This document shows, piece after piece, positions 52,080 to 63,720 of a stretch of DNA of 64,000 bases. Source of the DNA: Euleptes europaea. Lineage: Eukaryota; Chordata; Lepidosauria; Squamata; Sphaerodactylidae. The notes under the pieces are model-generated. The model ran no database searches. It saw only the letters and a program-made list of their open reading frames with translations, and had not been told where the DNA came from. The translations under genes were made by a program, and so were the position numbers. Numbering within the stretch: position 1 is the first letter of the stretch; each line of letters begins with the position of its first letter. The DNA is taken from positions 119,286,872-119,350,871 of the forward strand of contig NC_079312.1 of the NCBI RefSeq assembly GCF_029931775.1. The letters run 5' to 3'.

Positions 52080-52550
52080 GGAAGTTGTCAGCAAAACAAG
52101 TCAGGAATTTATTGGATCTTGCATTTTTAGCAGCGTTGGACTTCCAACAGATATCCGGGTAATTAAAATCTCCCATGACCACCATGTCCCGTCTCTTTGA
52201 GAACTTTGTGATCTGGTCTAGGAGCGTCCCATCCAAGTCTTCTGCCTGGTTTGGTGGTCGATAGCAGACCCCCATGAGAATATCATGATTATTTCTTATT
52301 CCTTTTATAGGATATGAAGTTGTCAGCAAAACAAGTCAGGAATTTATTGGATCTTGCATTTTTAGCAGCGTTGGACTTCCAACAGATATCCGGGTAATTA
52401 AAATCTCCCATGACCACCATGTCCCGTCTCTTTGAGAACTTTGTGATCTGGTCTAGGAGTGTCCCATCCAAGTCCTCTGCCTGGTTTGGTGGTCAATAGC
52501 AGACCCCCATGAGAATATCACGATTATTTCTTATTCCTTTTATGTTTACC
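52080..52550. repeat. 235-bp tandem duplication inside the CR1 endonuclease region
   Basis: GAAGTTGTCAGCAAAACAAG at 52081 recurs at 52316 and both copies run on through CATGACCACCATGTCCCGTC and TGGTTTGGTGGTC to ATTATTTCTTATTCCTTTTAT, with only a few differences. It duplicates the CR1 endonuclease [10 protein letters not shown] segment and arose after CR1 insertion. Confidence 0.9.
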
Positions 52551-54169
52551 CATAGAGTCTCGACTGCACTACGATGCTCAGATTCATGTACTTGTTCACA
52601 GGTGTACACATCTTTGACATACAGTGCTACTCCTCTCCCCTTCCTTATCAGTCTATCCCTTTTAAACAGGTTGTACCCCTCAATCTTAATATTCCAATCA
52701 TGAGTGCATCCCACCAAGTTTCAGAAATGCCTATTAGGTCAAAATCCCCTTGCTGTATTAGGGCTTCGGTTTCTTCTTACACATTAGTGTACAAGCATCG
52801 GAATTTGTGGTTTATGTGCCCTGAGGGTTTTGTTTCTGTACTTATGTTTCCTTTCATACATGCCAATCCCTGAAAATCTTTATTGCTCTCGTCTCCAGGT
52901 ATTATCAGCATACAAGGCTTTAAATTGTTGTCTCGCTTTCCCATAGGATTTAGTTTAAAGCCCTCCTGATCAGGTTTGCAAGACTCTCACTAAACACATT
53001 TTTCCTACCCTCGTGAGGTGTAAACTATCCCCCGACAGAAGAGCTGCTTCTTGAAAGCGTAAGCCATGGTCCAGAAATCCAAACCTTTCTTGACGACACC
53101 ACCTACGCAGCCAGTCATTAATTTGTAGTATTCGTCTTTCTCTTCCTATGCCACGACCTTCAACGGGCAGAACTGATGAAAACACAACCTGTGCCCCCAA
53201 GTTCTTCACCTTCTCACCCAGAGCCATGTAGTCTCTTTTAATATGTTCTGGGCTGTGCCGGGCAATATCATTTGTTCCCACATGAACGAGCAAGAAAGGG
53301 TAATAATCTGTGGGCTTGATGAGTCTTCCTACCCTTTCCGTCACATCCTGGATGCATGCACCCGGTAAACAGCAGACCTCTCGGGACAACAAGTCAGGTC
53401 GGCATACTTAGACTCTACCCCTCTCAGGAGGGAATCCCCAATTACGAGAACACGCCTCTTCCTAAATTGTGGGGCGGAAGATCGAGTCCTCTCATGCGCA
53501 GGAGCCTAAGGAATTTCTTTCACGCTTTGGGGGGATAGCCCTTGTTCCAGTGGTCCAGAATCAGTATCTATTGGGAGATCCTAGAACCGATTGCTTAGCA
53601 AGAGAGGATCAGGATGTGTCCTGATTTTCCTACTCCTGTGGGCCACATTCTTCCATGCATCCTCCTCTTGTGTTGCTTGTACCTCCATTTGTTCAGATGT
53701 CTCTCCTGTTCCTGTTGCTTGCTAAAGAGAGCTTCATGAGTTCTGTCCATGAACTCTTCACCTTGCTTTAAAAAATGGAGTGTGGACAAGCGTGCCTCAA
53801 GACCCTGTATCTTCTCCTCCAGCAGGGCTACCAACTTACACTTGCAGCAAGCGTAATTAATGTTACCTTCAGGTAAAAAGACAAACATGCCACAGACCTT
53901 GCATGTTACTGCCTCAGCTTCCTCACTAGCCACAGTGCTGTGATCCATTGCTGAAGTTTCTTTCCTGGACCTAGGCTACTCTTATAGTTCCCCTGACAAA
54001 CCTCCTTTCAAGGCTCCCTCCTTGAAGAAGTAAAACACTCAGCACATAAAAAAATATTACAGAGTCCCCAGGCCAGACCCCCAGGCCAGACCCCCAGGCT
54101 AAGAGCCCCAGGGCAAGAGCCCTTGTGCTCTCACCCTTCGGCTCTCGTCAAAGGCTCGCACCTGCTCCT

Positions 54170-54483
54170 AATCATCAGAAATAATTTTGTTTATCTTCGG
54201 AGTATTTCCAAGATTTATCAGTGTGAATTGCTGGCACTGAGTCTTGATAAATAAATTGCTGACTACACATTTCCAATAATTAATACTCATGACCTCAGCA
54301 ACGCGTCTTTTAGAGAATTTAAGACTCACACCTTTGGAGGGACAAAAGCACAGTGAAAGAACATTAAATACTGCTATGTGAATGGGATAGGGTGTGAATT
54401 CAGAAGAGGAAGCAGGCATCGAAATAAAAGCAGTGCATTTGGGCCATCCCTAAAAAGGAAAACACTACATCAGTTTTATGCCA
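54170..54483. other. Sequence between CR1 and the CYP2-B duplication unit
   Basis: AT-rich, single-copy in this window, no recognised repeat or exon. CYP2-A homology starts at about 54484 (TGTCAATGAACGCTGTTTCT, compare 24124). Confidence 0.4.
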
Positions 54484-54748
54484 GTGTCAATGAACGCTGT
54501 TTCTGGTCAGTTCAATAGCAGAGAAGTTAATATTTGTGGGTAGCCGCAATCAGAGTGCAAACACTGGTTATATCACTCTAGATTACATAGGACAAAGGGC
54601 AATATCCTCCCAAGGGAAGTGTGGCGCAAGTTTTATACAGGCTAGAGTTGGGAATTGGTTGCATCTCCAGAGGGCAGTTCTTTGTTCTTACCTAGAGTTT
54701 CTTCAGTAGCATCTCAGACTTCCCACTAGAAGAAAAGCACAGACAAAG
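54484..54748 (+). promoter_or_regulatory. Conserved 5' flank of CYP2-B (matches CYP2-A 24124-24384)
   Basis: About 260 bp immediately upstream of exon 1 align between the two genes: TTCAATAGCAGAGA-GTTAAT, AATCAGAGTGCAA, GGACAAAGGGCA and AGCATCTCAGACTTCCCACT just before the ATG. This probably holds the 5' UTR and proximal promoter. I see no unambiguous TATA box shared by both copies, so no specific site is assigned. Confidence 0.5.
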
Positions 54749-54925
54749 ATGGATCTGGCAGGGACAGGACTTTTGCTCCTTCTCTGTGTGCTGTTCCCTT
54801 TATGCTTCATTTCCTTCCAAATGCACAAGAAGCGAAGCCAGCTACCTCCAGGACCCATGCCCTGGCTCTTTCTGGGCAACATCTTTCAGAAAGATGTTTT
54901 TCCTCTGGCCAACTCCTATAAGAAG
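54749..54925 (+). CDS. CYP2-B exon 1
   Basis: 59 codons, [19 protein letters not shown] anchor then LPPGPMPWLFLGNIFQKDVF. It differs from CYP2-A at five residues and has the same GTAAGG donor. Confidence 0.92.
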
Positions 54926-57900
54926 GTAAGGCCCTCTCTTGAAGTCCTCTATCACGGCCTCCATGTGGTGCAGAGGAAAAGAAGTTTAGCTTTGGATGAA
55001 AGGATGGATAAAGGAAGGTGGGCAGGTTAATTTCTCCCTCCTTTATTCATTGTTGCTTGTGTCTGCTGCTTAGATTTCTGAATGTGGCTTCTGAATATGC
55101 CCTTTTACTGGTTTTAGCTGAAATCCTTATTACTTGCTTGGTTGCTTTTGTCTGTTTCATGAGAGGAATTGTATCATTTACAAGTCACCATATCTCTAAA
55201 GGAACTTTCCCTCTCCCCAAAGTGAATTTTTTCCAGTCTCTGTTTCAAAGCAATTGCCCTATAGCTTCTTGCTGGATTCAGAGTTGCCTTCCAGGCCAGC
55301 CCGTACATATTCCGTAAACTGGAATGAAGCTGATCGCTGTGGCTTGCTCTTTCTCAGTTGCATAGGCGTCACAGAAATGTGGAGGGGGCTAGAGGCGTAG
55401 TCAGGCAAGTGAGTCAAGGCCCTCCTCTGTGCTGTGGGGAGAGAGCCACTCTCTTTTAGCATAAACCATTTCCCATCCACCGCTGTGCCTGCTATTAGAG
55501 CCATTCATGAAAATGAATGTGATGGCTCTGGGTTTGTAAGGGCAGAAAGGGACGACTGGAGTGAATGGGGGAGGGAAGGATTGTGTCATGAAGAGAGGCT
55601 TCAGTAGCTGTGAGTGGAAATTGACTCTCCACATGCAAACACAGGGTGCTCGTTCATCCCTTGTAACTGAGAAGCAGCAGGAATAAGACAATGAAGTAAA
55701 TAATGTCGTGGGTCATGTCCTCAACTAGAACAAGGGATTTTTCCAGCCCCAACCCTGGCCTGGTGGAACTCTCTGTGTAATGTTCTGCCAGGCCTATGGT
55801 TGAGGACAGCGAGGGATTACATCTGCTGGTCTTCCTCCCTCCCTTCCCTTCCTTTTCCGTCCCCGCTCCTTTCCCTTATTCCTTGCTGGACCTGACTATA
55901 CTGCTATTCCCTGATTTGTGCTGTGAGATCACCATGCTTTTTGTTCTCGCTGGGGCTGATCTTGCCTGTACTGTGTTTTCAAAGGTAATGGTGGTCCCCC
56001 TGTGCAAGCACTGGGTCATTCCTGACCCATGGGCTGACGTCACCATCCCGACATTTGCTGGGCAGGCTCTGTTTGTAGGGTGGTTTGCTGTTGCCTTCCC
56101 CAGTCGTCTGCGCTTTGCCCCCAGCAGGCTGTGTGCTCATTTTGCTGACCTCGGAGGGCTGGGGGGCAGGGTTGACCTTGAGCTGGCTGCCTGGGGTGAC
56201 TTCCGTCAGGGTCGGGCTCGGGTCATGGGCAGAGCTTTTGACTGCAGTGCTACAGCTTACCACTCTTCTCAGGCAACCCAAAATGGCCACGGGACCATTT
56301 AAATTGGTTGGTTTTTACAGTGTATTTTAATAAATATTTATGCATTTGTTTTGTGTTTTTCATATTGATAAATTGTTACTTACTGAGCCAGGTTTATGCA
56401 GGGAAAGGACAGGATAGAAGTTGAATAAAACAAAACAGTCATCTAATCTCATGTTATGTGTATTCTGTGCAAAAGGGAGCAGTTTGTTCAAAAGTGGTGC
56501 AGACATGGTAACATAAAAATAAAGAAACAAAAGTTATTATAATGTGTAGCTTGCTTTTACTCTCAGCAATGTCAATCAGGATACCCAAGTATTTCTTTCA
56601 AGACTGTTCAAGAGGAAACCTTCCACATTTTTACTCCTTCAACCAATTTGATTGTGTGAATCAAAGAGTGACTGAAGAGTGTTGAGATGCATTGCCTGAT
56701 CACAAGATAGCACTTGTGGGGTGTTTTTGGATTTTTAGGTTGCCTGAGAAGAAGTGATTCCAAAAATAATGCCATTTATATAGGATTAAGATGATCATAA
56801 CCGAAGGGCAAAGGGCAACAAACTTAGCCGAACAGGGCTCATTGCCTTATGAGTAACAGTCTGTCTGGTTCTGTCTTTAGCTGATGAAGAAGTATGGCCC
56901 CATCTTCACTGTCTGGAAGGGACCAAAGCCTATGGTTGTGCTATGTGGATATGAGGTGGTGAAAGATGCTTTGGTGAATCACTCTGAAGAGTTTGGTGGG
57001 CGACCTTCCATCCCTATCAATGAGCGAATAACCAAGGTCCATGGTGGGTATTGTCCTTTCTTTTCTTTTCTTTTTTAGCTGCTGCTTCATATGTCATGCA
57101 GTTTTCAACTGTAACACACTAATGAGAGAAAAATGAGAGCTCTCTGTTTCACACACTGTAGTAAAAAGGTGGAGCTTAGGTAGCAAGTAAAACATGTATG
57201 ACACCCAGAAACAATAACATTGTATGGAGCCCCCTTCCCCCACTCTGGCCATGATATATAGTTATGGAAATGCATGCCATTGCCACCTTAATGTGCCCTG
57301 GAGGAAAGGAAACAGAAGATGTAGTAATATTGTACCTAGTTATGCCCTCTGCTTTTTTGAGGGGAGGAATTCAATTGCAAATGACAATGGGGGGTTCGAT
57401 CTAAAGTTAAGTGGTTGTGTGGAATGGACCTTTCCTGCCTCTCCTCTCAAATTACAGCCCAAAATGCTGCCTCTGGGAGACTTGGGACCCTCGGGAAAAG
57501 CATGAGGGGAAAAGTGAGGGTCTGTGATAAGAAGGGAAAATTGGCAGAAATTCCCCTTTCCATTCCACTGATGGAAACTGAAAGTATATCAACATATGGT
57601 GTGATTCTCGGTTTTGTGTTTTCCTTTCTCAGTATCCTTAAGAGCAGTGAAACATCTAGTTGCAAAATGACTTATTGCTACCACAGCTGAGGATAAAAGC
57701 TTGAAGGGGGAAAGCACCAAAATCCATTTCTCATCTAGAAATGTTTGGTATATCGTGAACAGACAAATTCATTTGTAATTATATCATTTCAGGAGACTCG
57801 GGAAGAAATGAGAGAAAATGGAGGGCGAAGCGCCGGTTCATGCTTTCCACCCTGCGGGACTTTGGGATGGGAAAGAAAATCATGTCTGAGAGGGTGCAGG

Positions 57901-60900
57901 TGGAGGCTGGTTGCTTGGTTCAGGAAATTGCCGCCACAAAAGGTGCTCCTGAGTCCAATTTACTGCAAAGAAACAGAAAGCATTTTTCTTGGGCAGGAAC
58001 AACTTCCAGGAATGGGACTGGAAATTCGAATTGGGATGGATTGAACACTATAATGGTCATGAGGAATGTTTCTTCACAATCATCTAGATTTAAACTCAGT
58101 CGCTTCAGGGCAATGAAAAGAAGGGGAAATGTTGATAAGTAGCAGGATGGCATTGCTAAGTTTCCACATGTACTGTGCTACAATATTTGCCAGCCATGAC
58201 ACTAGTATTTATTGGAAATACTATCGCTATCTAGTAATGCCCCCCTTTAGCTTTTACATTCTGGCCCACTGCATCAGAATACAGAAGAATGAGAGACTGA
58301 ATTTTGTTCTTTTTACTGTTTCCTCTGGAAATGGCTACATTATCATATACCTATCTGCAAACTGCCAGTATCTGATACTAGTGTAGGATGAAGCATTTTC
58401 CTTTCATTTTACCATCAAATTCACATGATAATAAACTGATAATAGCCTCCAGCATGACTGTCACCTATATCTATATTATTTTATATCCATCTGTGAATAG
58501 ATTTTGGCAGCACAAATATCAATTACAAAGAAAAATATCAATTACAAAGAAAAATACATAATTCTAACTTTCATATTATCAGTGTGCCTAGAAGTCTAGA
58601 TGGGGCTCCATCAGCCACTAGAACTGGAGAACACCAAAAAACATACTTTGTAGTGTGGTTCCTTAGTGATGCTCAGATGTTCACAGTAATGATTCTAAGT
58701 ACTGTATTTTCTGGTATAAGACTACTTTTTAACCCAGGAAAATCTTCTCAAAAGTCGGGGGTCGTCTTATACGCCGGATGCTGAATTCCGAGCCGGACTG
58801 GAGAATCTGCCTGGGGAGCCGCCTCCGCTCTGTCCATGTCCACCGAGCCCGGCGAGGGCACTCACTGCCCGGCTCGGAATCGGAGCCAGGCGCGCCGGGG
58901 TGCACGGAGGGAAGTGCTCGGCTGCACTCCAGCGGCAGCGCAAGGCAGGCAGGCAGCAGGCTGGCCGGCTGGCCGGGGCTGGGGTGGCCACTCTCTTCTC
59001 CCGGCACAGGGTGTTTTGGCTGCTGCCTAGCACACCCAACATGTCCCCTTTCCTCCCCGGCCTCCACTTCAGCTTCTGTCTTTATGGGTTTCCCTCCCCT
59101 CCAAACCCACCTTTAGCCCCGCCCTCCACGGGCCGTCGGCTCAGTCCTCCCCTCGCCCTTCTCGAGGGCCCTTACTCTCGCCCCCGTCCCCCTCTTCTTC
59201 TCCGTTCCCTTCTCCCCTCGCCGACTCCCCCCAAGAGCCACGTCCCGCCGCTTTGGGCTCCCACCCTCCCGCCGGAGCCCGGGGCTGAGCCTTGGCTACA
59301 GCTGGCGTCTCTGGCTGCGGGGCTCCCACTGCCCGGGGAGTCTCCCTCCCCGCCTCGCCTCCAGGATTTGCTCTGGCCGGGCTGGGTTGGCACACACTCT
59401 TCCACTGTTCCTCCCGCCAGCCCAGCCTCCCGGCGCGCTGCCAGCTTGTCCGGCCGCCCCTGCCCCCTCTTTCTCCCACCCCGGTAAGTGGTGTTGTTTC
59501 CCCAGGGGTTGAGCCGCCCCAGGAGGACCGGGGGTGGCCGCGGGGTTGGGGCGCAGTCCTGAGGGACGGCCCCAGGCCACGGACTCGGGTTGGGCTGCTC
59601 CAGGAAGTCTGGGGGCGGCCGCGGGGTTGGGGTGCAGTCCCGAGGGCCGGCCCTAGGCTGCGGACTCGGGACAATCCCAAACTCTATATTTTAACTGTAA
59701 AAATGGGGGGTCGTCTTATACGCCCAGTCGTCTTGTACGCCAGAAAATACGGTAATTAGTTTTTTGAAGTAGAGCACTCTCTCTGCCTGCCTTTATGGTT
59801 TATTATTTAAAATTGTAGTGCTTTGAGTGCATTTGACCCTGTGCAGTTTACTTATTTATTTAATTAGAAGCTCTATATTCTGCCCTTATACTTAAGGAGC
59901 ACCCAAGATCACTTACAGTGATGTGTATAATATATATATACCAGTTTACAAAATGATATGTATATTATACATATTGAACAAGGTACAATCAAGCACATAC
60001 ACAATGAAGGAGTTAAAAACCATTTGAATACAAATATTAAAGCATCAAAGATACAGTAAGAACCTAGCAAAATTCACTAACAAGTCATATACAGGAGGCA
60101 AAATTACATCATTAAAAGCAGCAGAGATAATATAAAATGAAAAAGCCCATAATAGTCTAAAATGCAGGGTAATTAAATCCAGCTTTAGAAAAATCCGGTA
60201 GCACTGAATAATGCGACATGTGGAATCTTTATGAATAATTCTGAATCAACATTTTATTGTTCTAGATATTTGGAATAAGTTTTAATATGTAGATTCCCAT
60301 TGACTCCTATAAAAAGCAGACTAGGCTGCTTGCAAGAGGAGGAAAGTGAGGTATTCCTCAGATAGCTTGGCTTGGCTTCTTGAGAAAGGAAACTTTAACA
60401 TTCCCCAGACACCTTGACACTAAGGTTGGTGGGGGCACAGAGCTAAGTATCCTCTATTGGTGGTGTTATGATTTTCTGAGTAATGTCTGTCTGTGCTTAT
60501 GAAATTCTAAAGCAGCCACAGGGATAGAAAGTATTTTCATATTGGTCCTTTCTAATTGAAAGGTGGGCATAGCTGCTTATATCATTCCCCTGTTTTCCTC
60601 TGACTATCTGCTGTCGATTAAAGCTCTGCATGCTGAAACACTCTTCTCTGGGCCCCTTTCTCAGCACCTCAATCTACATTTGATTCCCTCTGGTGGAGTC
60701 TGTGTTCTGCTGTAGCAGAATCAGGTACTGTTGTTTGACTGCAGCACTATAACATTTAAGAAATGTTGCCAATGGTTAATACTCAGAAGTAATGAGTGCA
60801 GTGCCCGAAGCTCAGAATGTGTAAAGAATTATTTTAGTTTTACATCTGGAATAATTGCTGTGAGGGTGGAGGTCCATGTTATGTGCCCTCATTCTGTTTC

Positions 60901-61069
60901 TCCTACAGGAAAGTCATTTGATCCAACAAGAAGTATCTTCAGTGCTGTTTCTAATGTGATCTGCTCTGTTGTCTTTGGGACTCGGTTTGACTACAAAGAT
61001 CCAGTCTTCCTAGAGCACCTGCAAGTTATTGATGACTTCATGAACTTTTTTAATCTTTCCTTTGGACTG
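54749..61069 (+). CDS. CYP2-B: tandem duplicate of CYP2-A, exons 1-4 (continues beyond window)
   Basis: Exons 54749-54925, 56881-57043, 57793-57942 and 60909-61069 have the same lengths and phases as CYP2-A exons 1-4. By my count about 33 of 217 residues differ. The C-helix is WRAKR, still WxxxR. All four exons are open with GT-AG introns. Exon 5 is not between 61070 and 64000: that stretch is 3' intron sequence plus a Bov-B/L1 nest. Whether the gene has exons 5-9 and is functional cannot be told here. Like CYP2-A it would encode a microsomal monooxygenase; the substitutions near the B-C loop (RPSIPINERITKVHG) could shift substrate range, which is inference. Confidence 0.9.
55735..55980 (+). 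mobile_element. L2/CR1-type LINE 3'-end fragment in CYP2-B intron 1
   Basis: CCTGGTGGAACTCTCTG and TGTTCTGCCAGGCCTATGGT, then TGAGGACAGCGAGGG, match the LINE tail at 9880-10390. It ends where the next SINE starts. Confidence 0.55.
55980..56272 (-). repeat. tRNA-derived SINE of the 8440 family, near full length
   Basis: Minus-strand head AAGAGTGGTAAGCTGTAGCA (tRNA-like) and body GGGGAAGGCAACAGCAAACC. On the plus strand GCTGACCTCGGAGGGCTGGG corresponds to the 8440 copy. It is inserted next to a LINE tail in CYP2-B intron 1 and has no counterpart in CYP2-A. Confidence 0.65.
56881..57043 (+). CDS. CYP2-B exon 2
   Basis: [20 protein letters not shown]...FGGRPSIPINERITKVHG; phase 1 end at GTGGGT. 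The last seven residues are the most changed part relative to CYP2-A. Confidence 0.92.
57793..57942 (+). CDS. CYP2-B exon 3
   Basis: GDSGRNERKWRAKRRFMLST...[20 protein letters not shown]; the GTGCTC donor is shared with CYP2-A. Confidence 0.92.
58702..59752. mobile_element. GC-rich TA-flanked inverted-repeat element in CYP2-B intron 3
   Basis: The terminal inverted repeats are CTGTATTTTCTGG and CCAGAAAATACGG, followed inward by GTCGTCTTATACGCC copies at 58762 and 59710. TA flanks both ends (58700-58701 and 59753-59754). CYP2-A intron 3 has the empty site (TCTTAAGTAATTAATTTTCT near 31440), so the 1051-bp insertion and its TA duplication are directly visible. TA target use suggests the Tc1/mariner superfamily, though the TIR is not one I can name. 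Inside is a CpG-rich, unrelated-looking cargo of about 900 bp with an internal tandem duplication of about 80 bp (GGCCGCGGGGTTGGGG at about 59537 and 59616). No transposase is seen. Confidence 0.88.
60909..61069 (+). CDS. CYP2-B exon 4
   Basis: FDPTRSIFSAVSNVICSVVF, then [20 protein letters not shown] and FMNFFNLSFGL; phase 0 end at GTACGT. About 13 of 54 residues differ from CYP2-A, the fastest-changing of the four exons. It covers the E-F region, part of which lines substrate access in P450s. Confidence 0.92.
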
Positions 61070-61753
61070 GTACGTTGCATCTTCTGTACCCTGTACCTAT
61101 CTTCTTTCTTATCCAGAATGTTTTAATGGATTCCATTTATGCATAAAAATAACTGATAAACTTCCCTTGATATTTCCCCCCTGTGCCTTTGGGGGCACAT
61201 TGTGCCCTAATGAGGAATCTCAAGATCTGCTTTGATTATATGCTTGATGGAGAGGTGAACAATTGTCATTCCCAGTTCTCTTTCTGGAAGAAAATTCCTG
61301 GCAGAGATAGTTTTTCCAGACTTTGTGCCCAAAGCCATCCAAAGTTTCATGGCAGAGTGTGGTATGATCATGTGCTCCTGTCCCAGGGAGCCTCAGTTCC
61401 ATAATTGGAATACTATTGTATCCCCCTTGGCAATGACCCAATGAGAGGAAGAAAGTAATTAAATAAGATATCCTTAGTCCCATCAGAGAGGTTGATATTC
61501 TCAAAGGAGGGGCTAGAGATCATATTGCAAATGTATGTTGATTTCCTGAGCATACAAGAGAATTTCAGAAGAAAATCAGCTGGTGTTTCATAGATTACAG
61601 CAAAATGTTTGACTGTGAGGATGGTGAAAAGCTATGGCCAGTATTAGAGGAAATGGGTGTGCCACAGCATTTGATTGTCTTGATGTGCAACCTGCACTCT
61701 GGACAAGAGGCTACCATTAGGACAGAAAATGGAGAAACGGAAGAGTTTCAATT

Positions 61754-62030
61754 AAGTTAACATCTTTACTGAATATCAGATCAACCTCTGATGTTTATGA
61801 GAAATTAAAAGTATTTCTTGAGTATATATTTGTTAACTGATAAAAATAATAGGATGTTAAAATTTAAGTAAGAAAATACCATCAAATATGCATTTATAAT
61901 ATTCAAAGAAGGTATAATAGAATAGAAATTATAGAGTAAGTTCCATTATAATGTAAGAATTTGATGTGTATGTTTATATGTTTGTATGTTTTGTAATATC
62001 TGTTTGGAAAATAAAAAAACTTTAAAAAAA
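61754..62030 (+). mobile_element. 5'-truncated LINE 3' tail (L1-like) with target duplication
   Basis: A 277-bp AT-rich insert ends TTTGGAAAATAAAAAAACTT, then TAAAAAAA. It is bracketed by GAGAAACGGAAGAGTTTCAA at 61732 and GAGAAACAGAAGGGTTTCCA at 62031, an imperfect 22-23-bp target duplication of Bov-B sequence. That is the signature of target-primed reverse transcription. Confidence 0.85.
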
Positions 62031-62514
62031 GAGAAACAGAAGGGTTTCCAATTGGCAAACGTGTCGGACAAGGATGCATTTTATCGACCTATCTCTTTAA
62101 TCTATATGCAGAAGATATCATAAGGAAAGATGGCTTAGATTTACATGATTGTAGAGAGAAAATTGGTGGAAGGAACATTAACAATTTGAGAAATGCAGAT
62201 GATAGCATATTACTGGCAGAAAATAGCAAAGGCTTGAAACGACAACTGGTGAAGGTGAAAGTAGAAAGTGCCAAAGCAGGATTACAACTGAATATCAAGA
62301 AGACAAAAGTAATGACTACTGGGGAATTGCACAACTTTAAGGAACAAATTGAAATTGTTCAAGATTTTCTATTCCTTGGCTCAATCATCAACCAAAAGGG
62401 AGACTGCAAACACGAAATCAGAAGTAGATTGAGACTGGGAAGGGCAGCCATGAAGGAACTGGAAAAGATCCTTAAGTGTAAGGGTGTGTTGCTGGCAATC
62501 GACATTAAGACCAA

Positions 62515-63720
62515 CAAAGGTGTATATGGACTTTGCAAACAGACTTAAAAAATGACTTTTTAACTTATAAAGATCTTCTCAAAAAAGATGGCAAAGCTAA
62601 GTCATTTCAAGAATTAATAGAGGCCAATATCAAGATCTCATGGTTTGCCTACCAACAAGTTTTTCATGCATTAAAAGAGGACTTCATTCAAAAAGGAAAG
62701 GAGAGGAAGCAGAATTTGAACAAATGATAATAAAAACACCAGATCACCTCCTCTCAAAGATCTACAAGTTGCTATTAACTATAGAAACAGCCTCTGAACA
62801 AGTAAAGATCTGTATGGTTAAGTGGATGCAAAATCTTGGCAAGATGATTCCCATGCGAGAGTGGGAAAAATGTGGAAGAAAGAGATTAAGTTTTCCAGCT
62901 CACAGACTATCAGAGAGAATTGGTACAAAATGTTTTACAGATGGCACCTGGCTCCCAAAGACTTACAAAAAACGTACAAATTGAACCAAGCAAATTGCTG
63001 GAAATGCTCAGAAATGTAAGGAACCTATTTTCATCAATGGTGGACTTGTAAAAAGGCACAGAAGTATTGGAAGATGATACATGTGGAACTTCAGGCGATA
63101 TTTCAAACTTTGATCGGGAAGCTAAATACTTCTTGTTGGGAATGACTCCTCCTCAAATCAAATCTACAAACGAAGAACTGTACCAATATGCAATGACTGC
63201 AGCCAGAATCTTATATGCAAAGCATTGGAAAGACAGTGAAATACCAGAGCTAAGAGAATGGATTACAAAAATGTATGAATATGAGTCCATGGCGAAATTA
63301 CCCAACTTGCTTCAAAGAAACGTTAGAAGACCACAAGCAAAAATGGCAACCTTTTTACAACAGACTTGCTTTATTTTAGTAGAACTGTTTGAGTTATGAG
63401 TAGACCTAGATTAAAGGAAACATAACATTCAGGTATTTGTAATTGTTTCCAAGAAAAAGTAACAGCTATGAAATTTTGAGATTGTCAGATAGGGCATTTT
63501 AATTTACTCATAGGTGTATTACCATTTCTGTTAGTGGTGGCCTGTTATATTGCTAGATAGGGTATTTCAATTCACTAGTGATCTATTATTTTTTCCAAGA
63601 TGTTAATGGTGGCCTACTCCAGGCACTGACCAAGCAACGTATTAATGTTTCTGTCTCCCCCTTTCCCCTTTCCTTATTTTTTCTGTATCCTATAAAATCT
63701 AATAATTTTTTTTTAAAAAA
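62515..63720 (+). mobile_element. L1 LINE ORF2 C-terminus and 3' UTR
   Basis: Encodes WFAYQQVFHALKEDFIQKGK, EWEKMWKKEIKF-like, NWYKMFYRWHLAPKDLQKTY, ANCWKCSEM, then FHQWWTCKKAQKYWKMIH and MTAARILYAKHWKDSEIPEL. It ends at about 63720 with a short A run before Bov-B resumes. It is a 5'-truncated L1 copy inserted in Bov-B with frameshifts in the ORF. Confidence 0.88.

Larger units (their letters stand above)
49632..54170 (-). mobile_element. CR1 LINE with ORF1 and endonuclease, RT core missing, invaded by a hAT-type element
   Basis: Sense is the minus strand, 5' end near 54170 and 3' end at 49632 (AGAATCATAGAGTTGGAAGG on the plus strand). ORF1: 53948 downward encodes a CxxC...CCKC zinc-finger and coiled-coil start (EAEAVTCKVCGMF, NYACCKCKLVALLEE), then 53392-52970 encodes an SGNH-esterase-like domain (LLVHVGTNDIA, GDSLHLTRVGK). 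ORF2: 52717-51664 encodes the apurinic endonuclease ([42 protein letters not shown]). Most of the reverse transcriptase is deleted. The C-terminus returns at 50268-49774 ([45 protein letters not shown]-like). The hAT-type element at 50448-51526 lies in the gap. Confidence 0.92.

Noticed and set aside
61183-61404. Possible exon 5 of CYP2-B
   Set aside because: The frame here does not resemble the CYP2-A exon 5 peptide ([19 protein letters not shown]), and the expected acceptor and 177-nt length are absent. Exon 5 must lie beyond the window or be lost.
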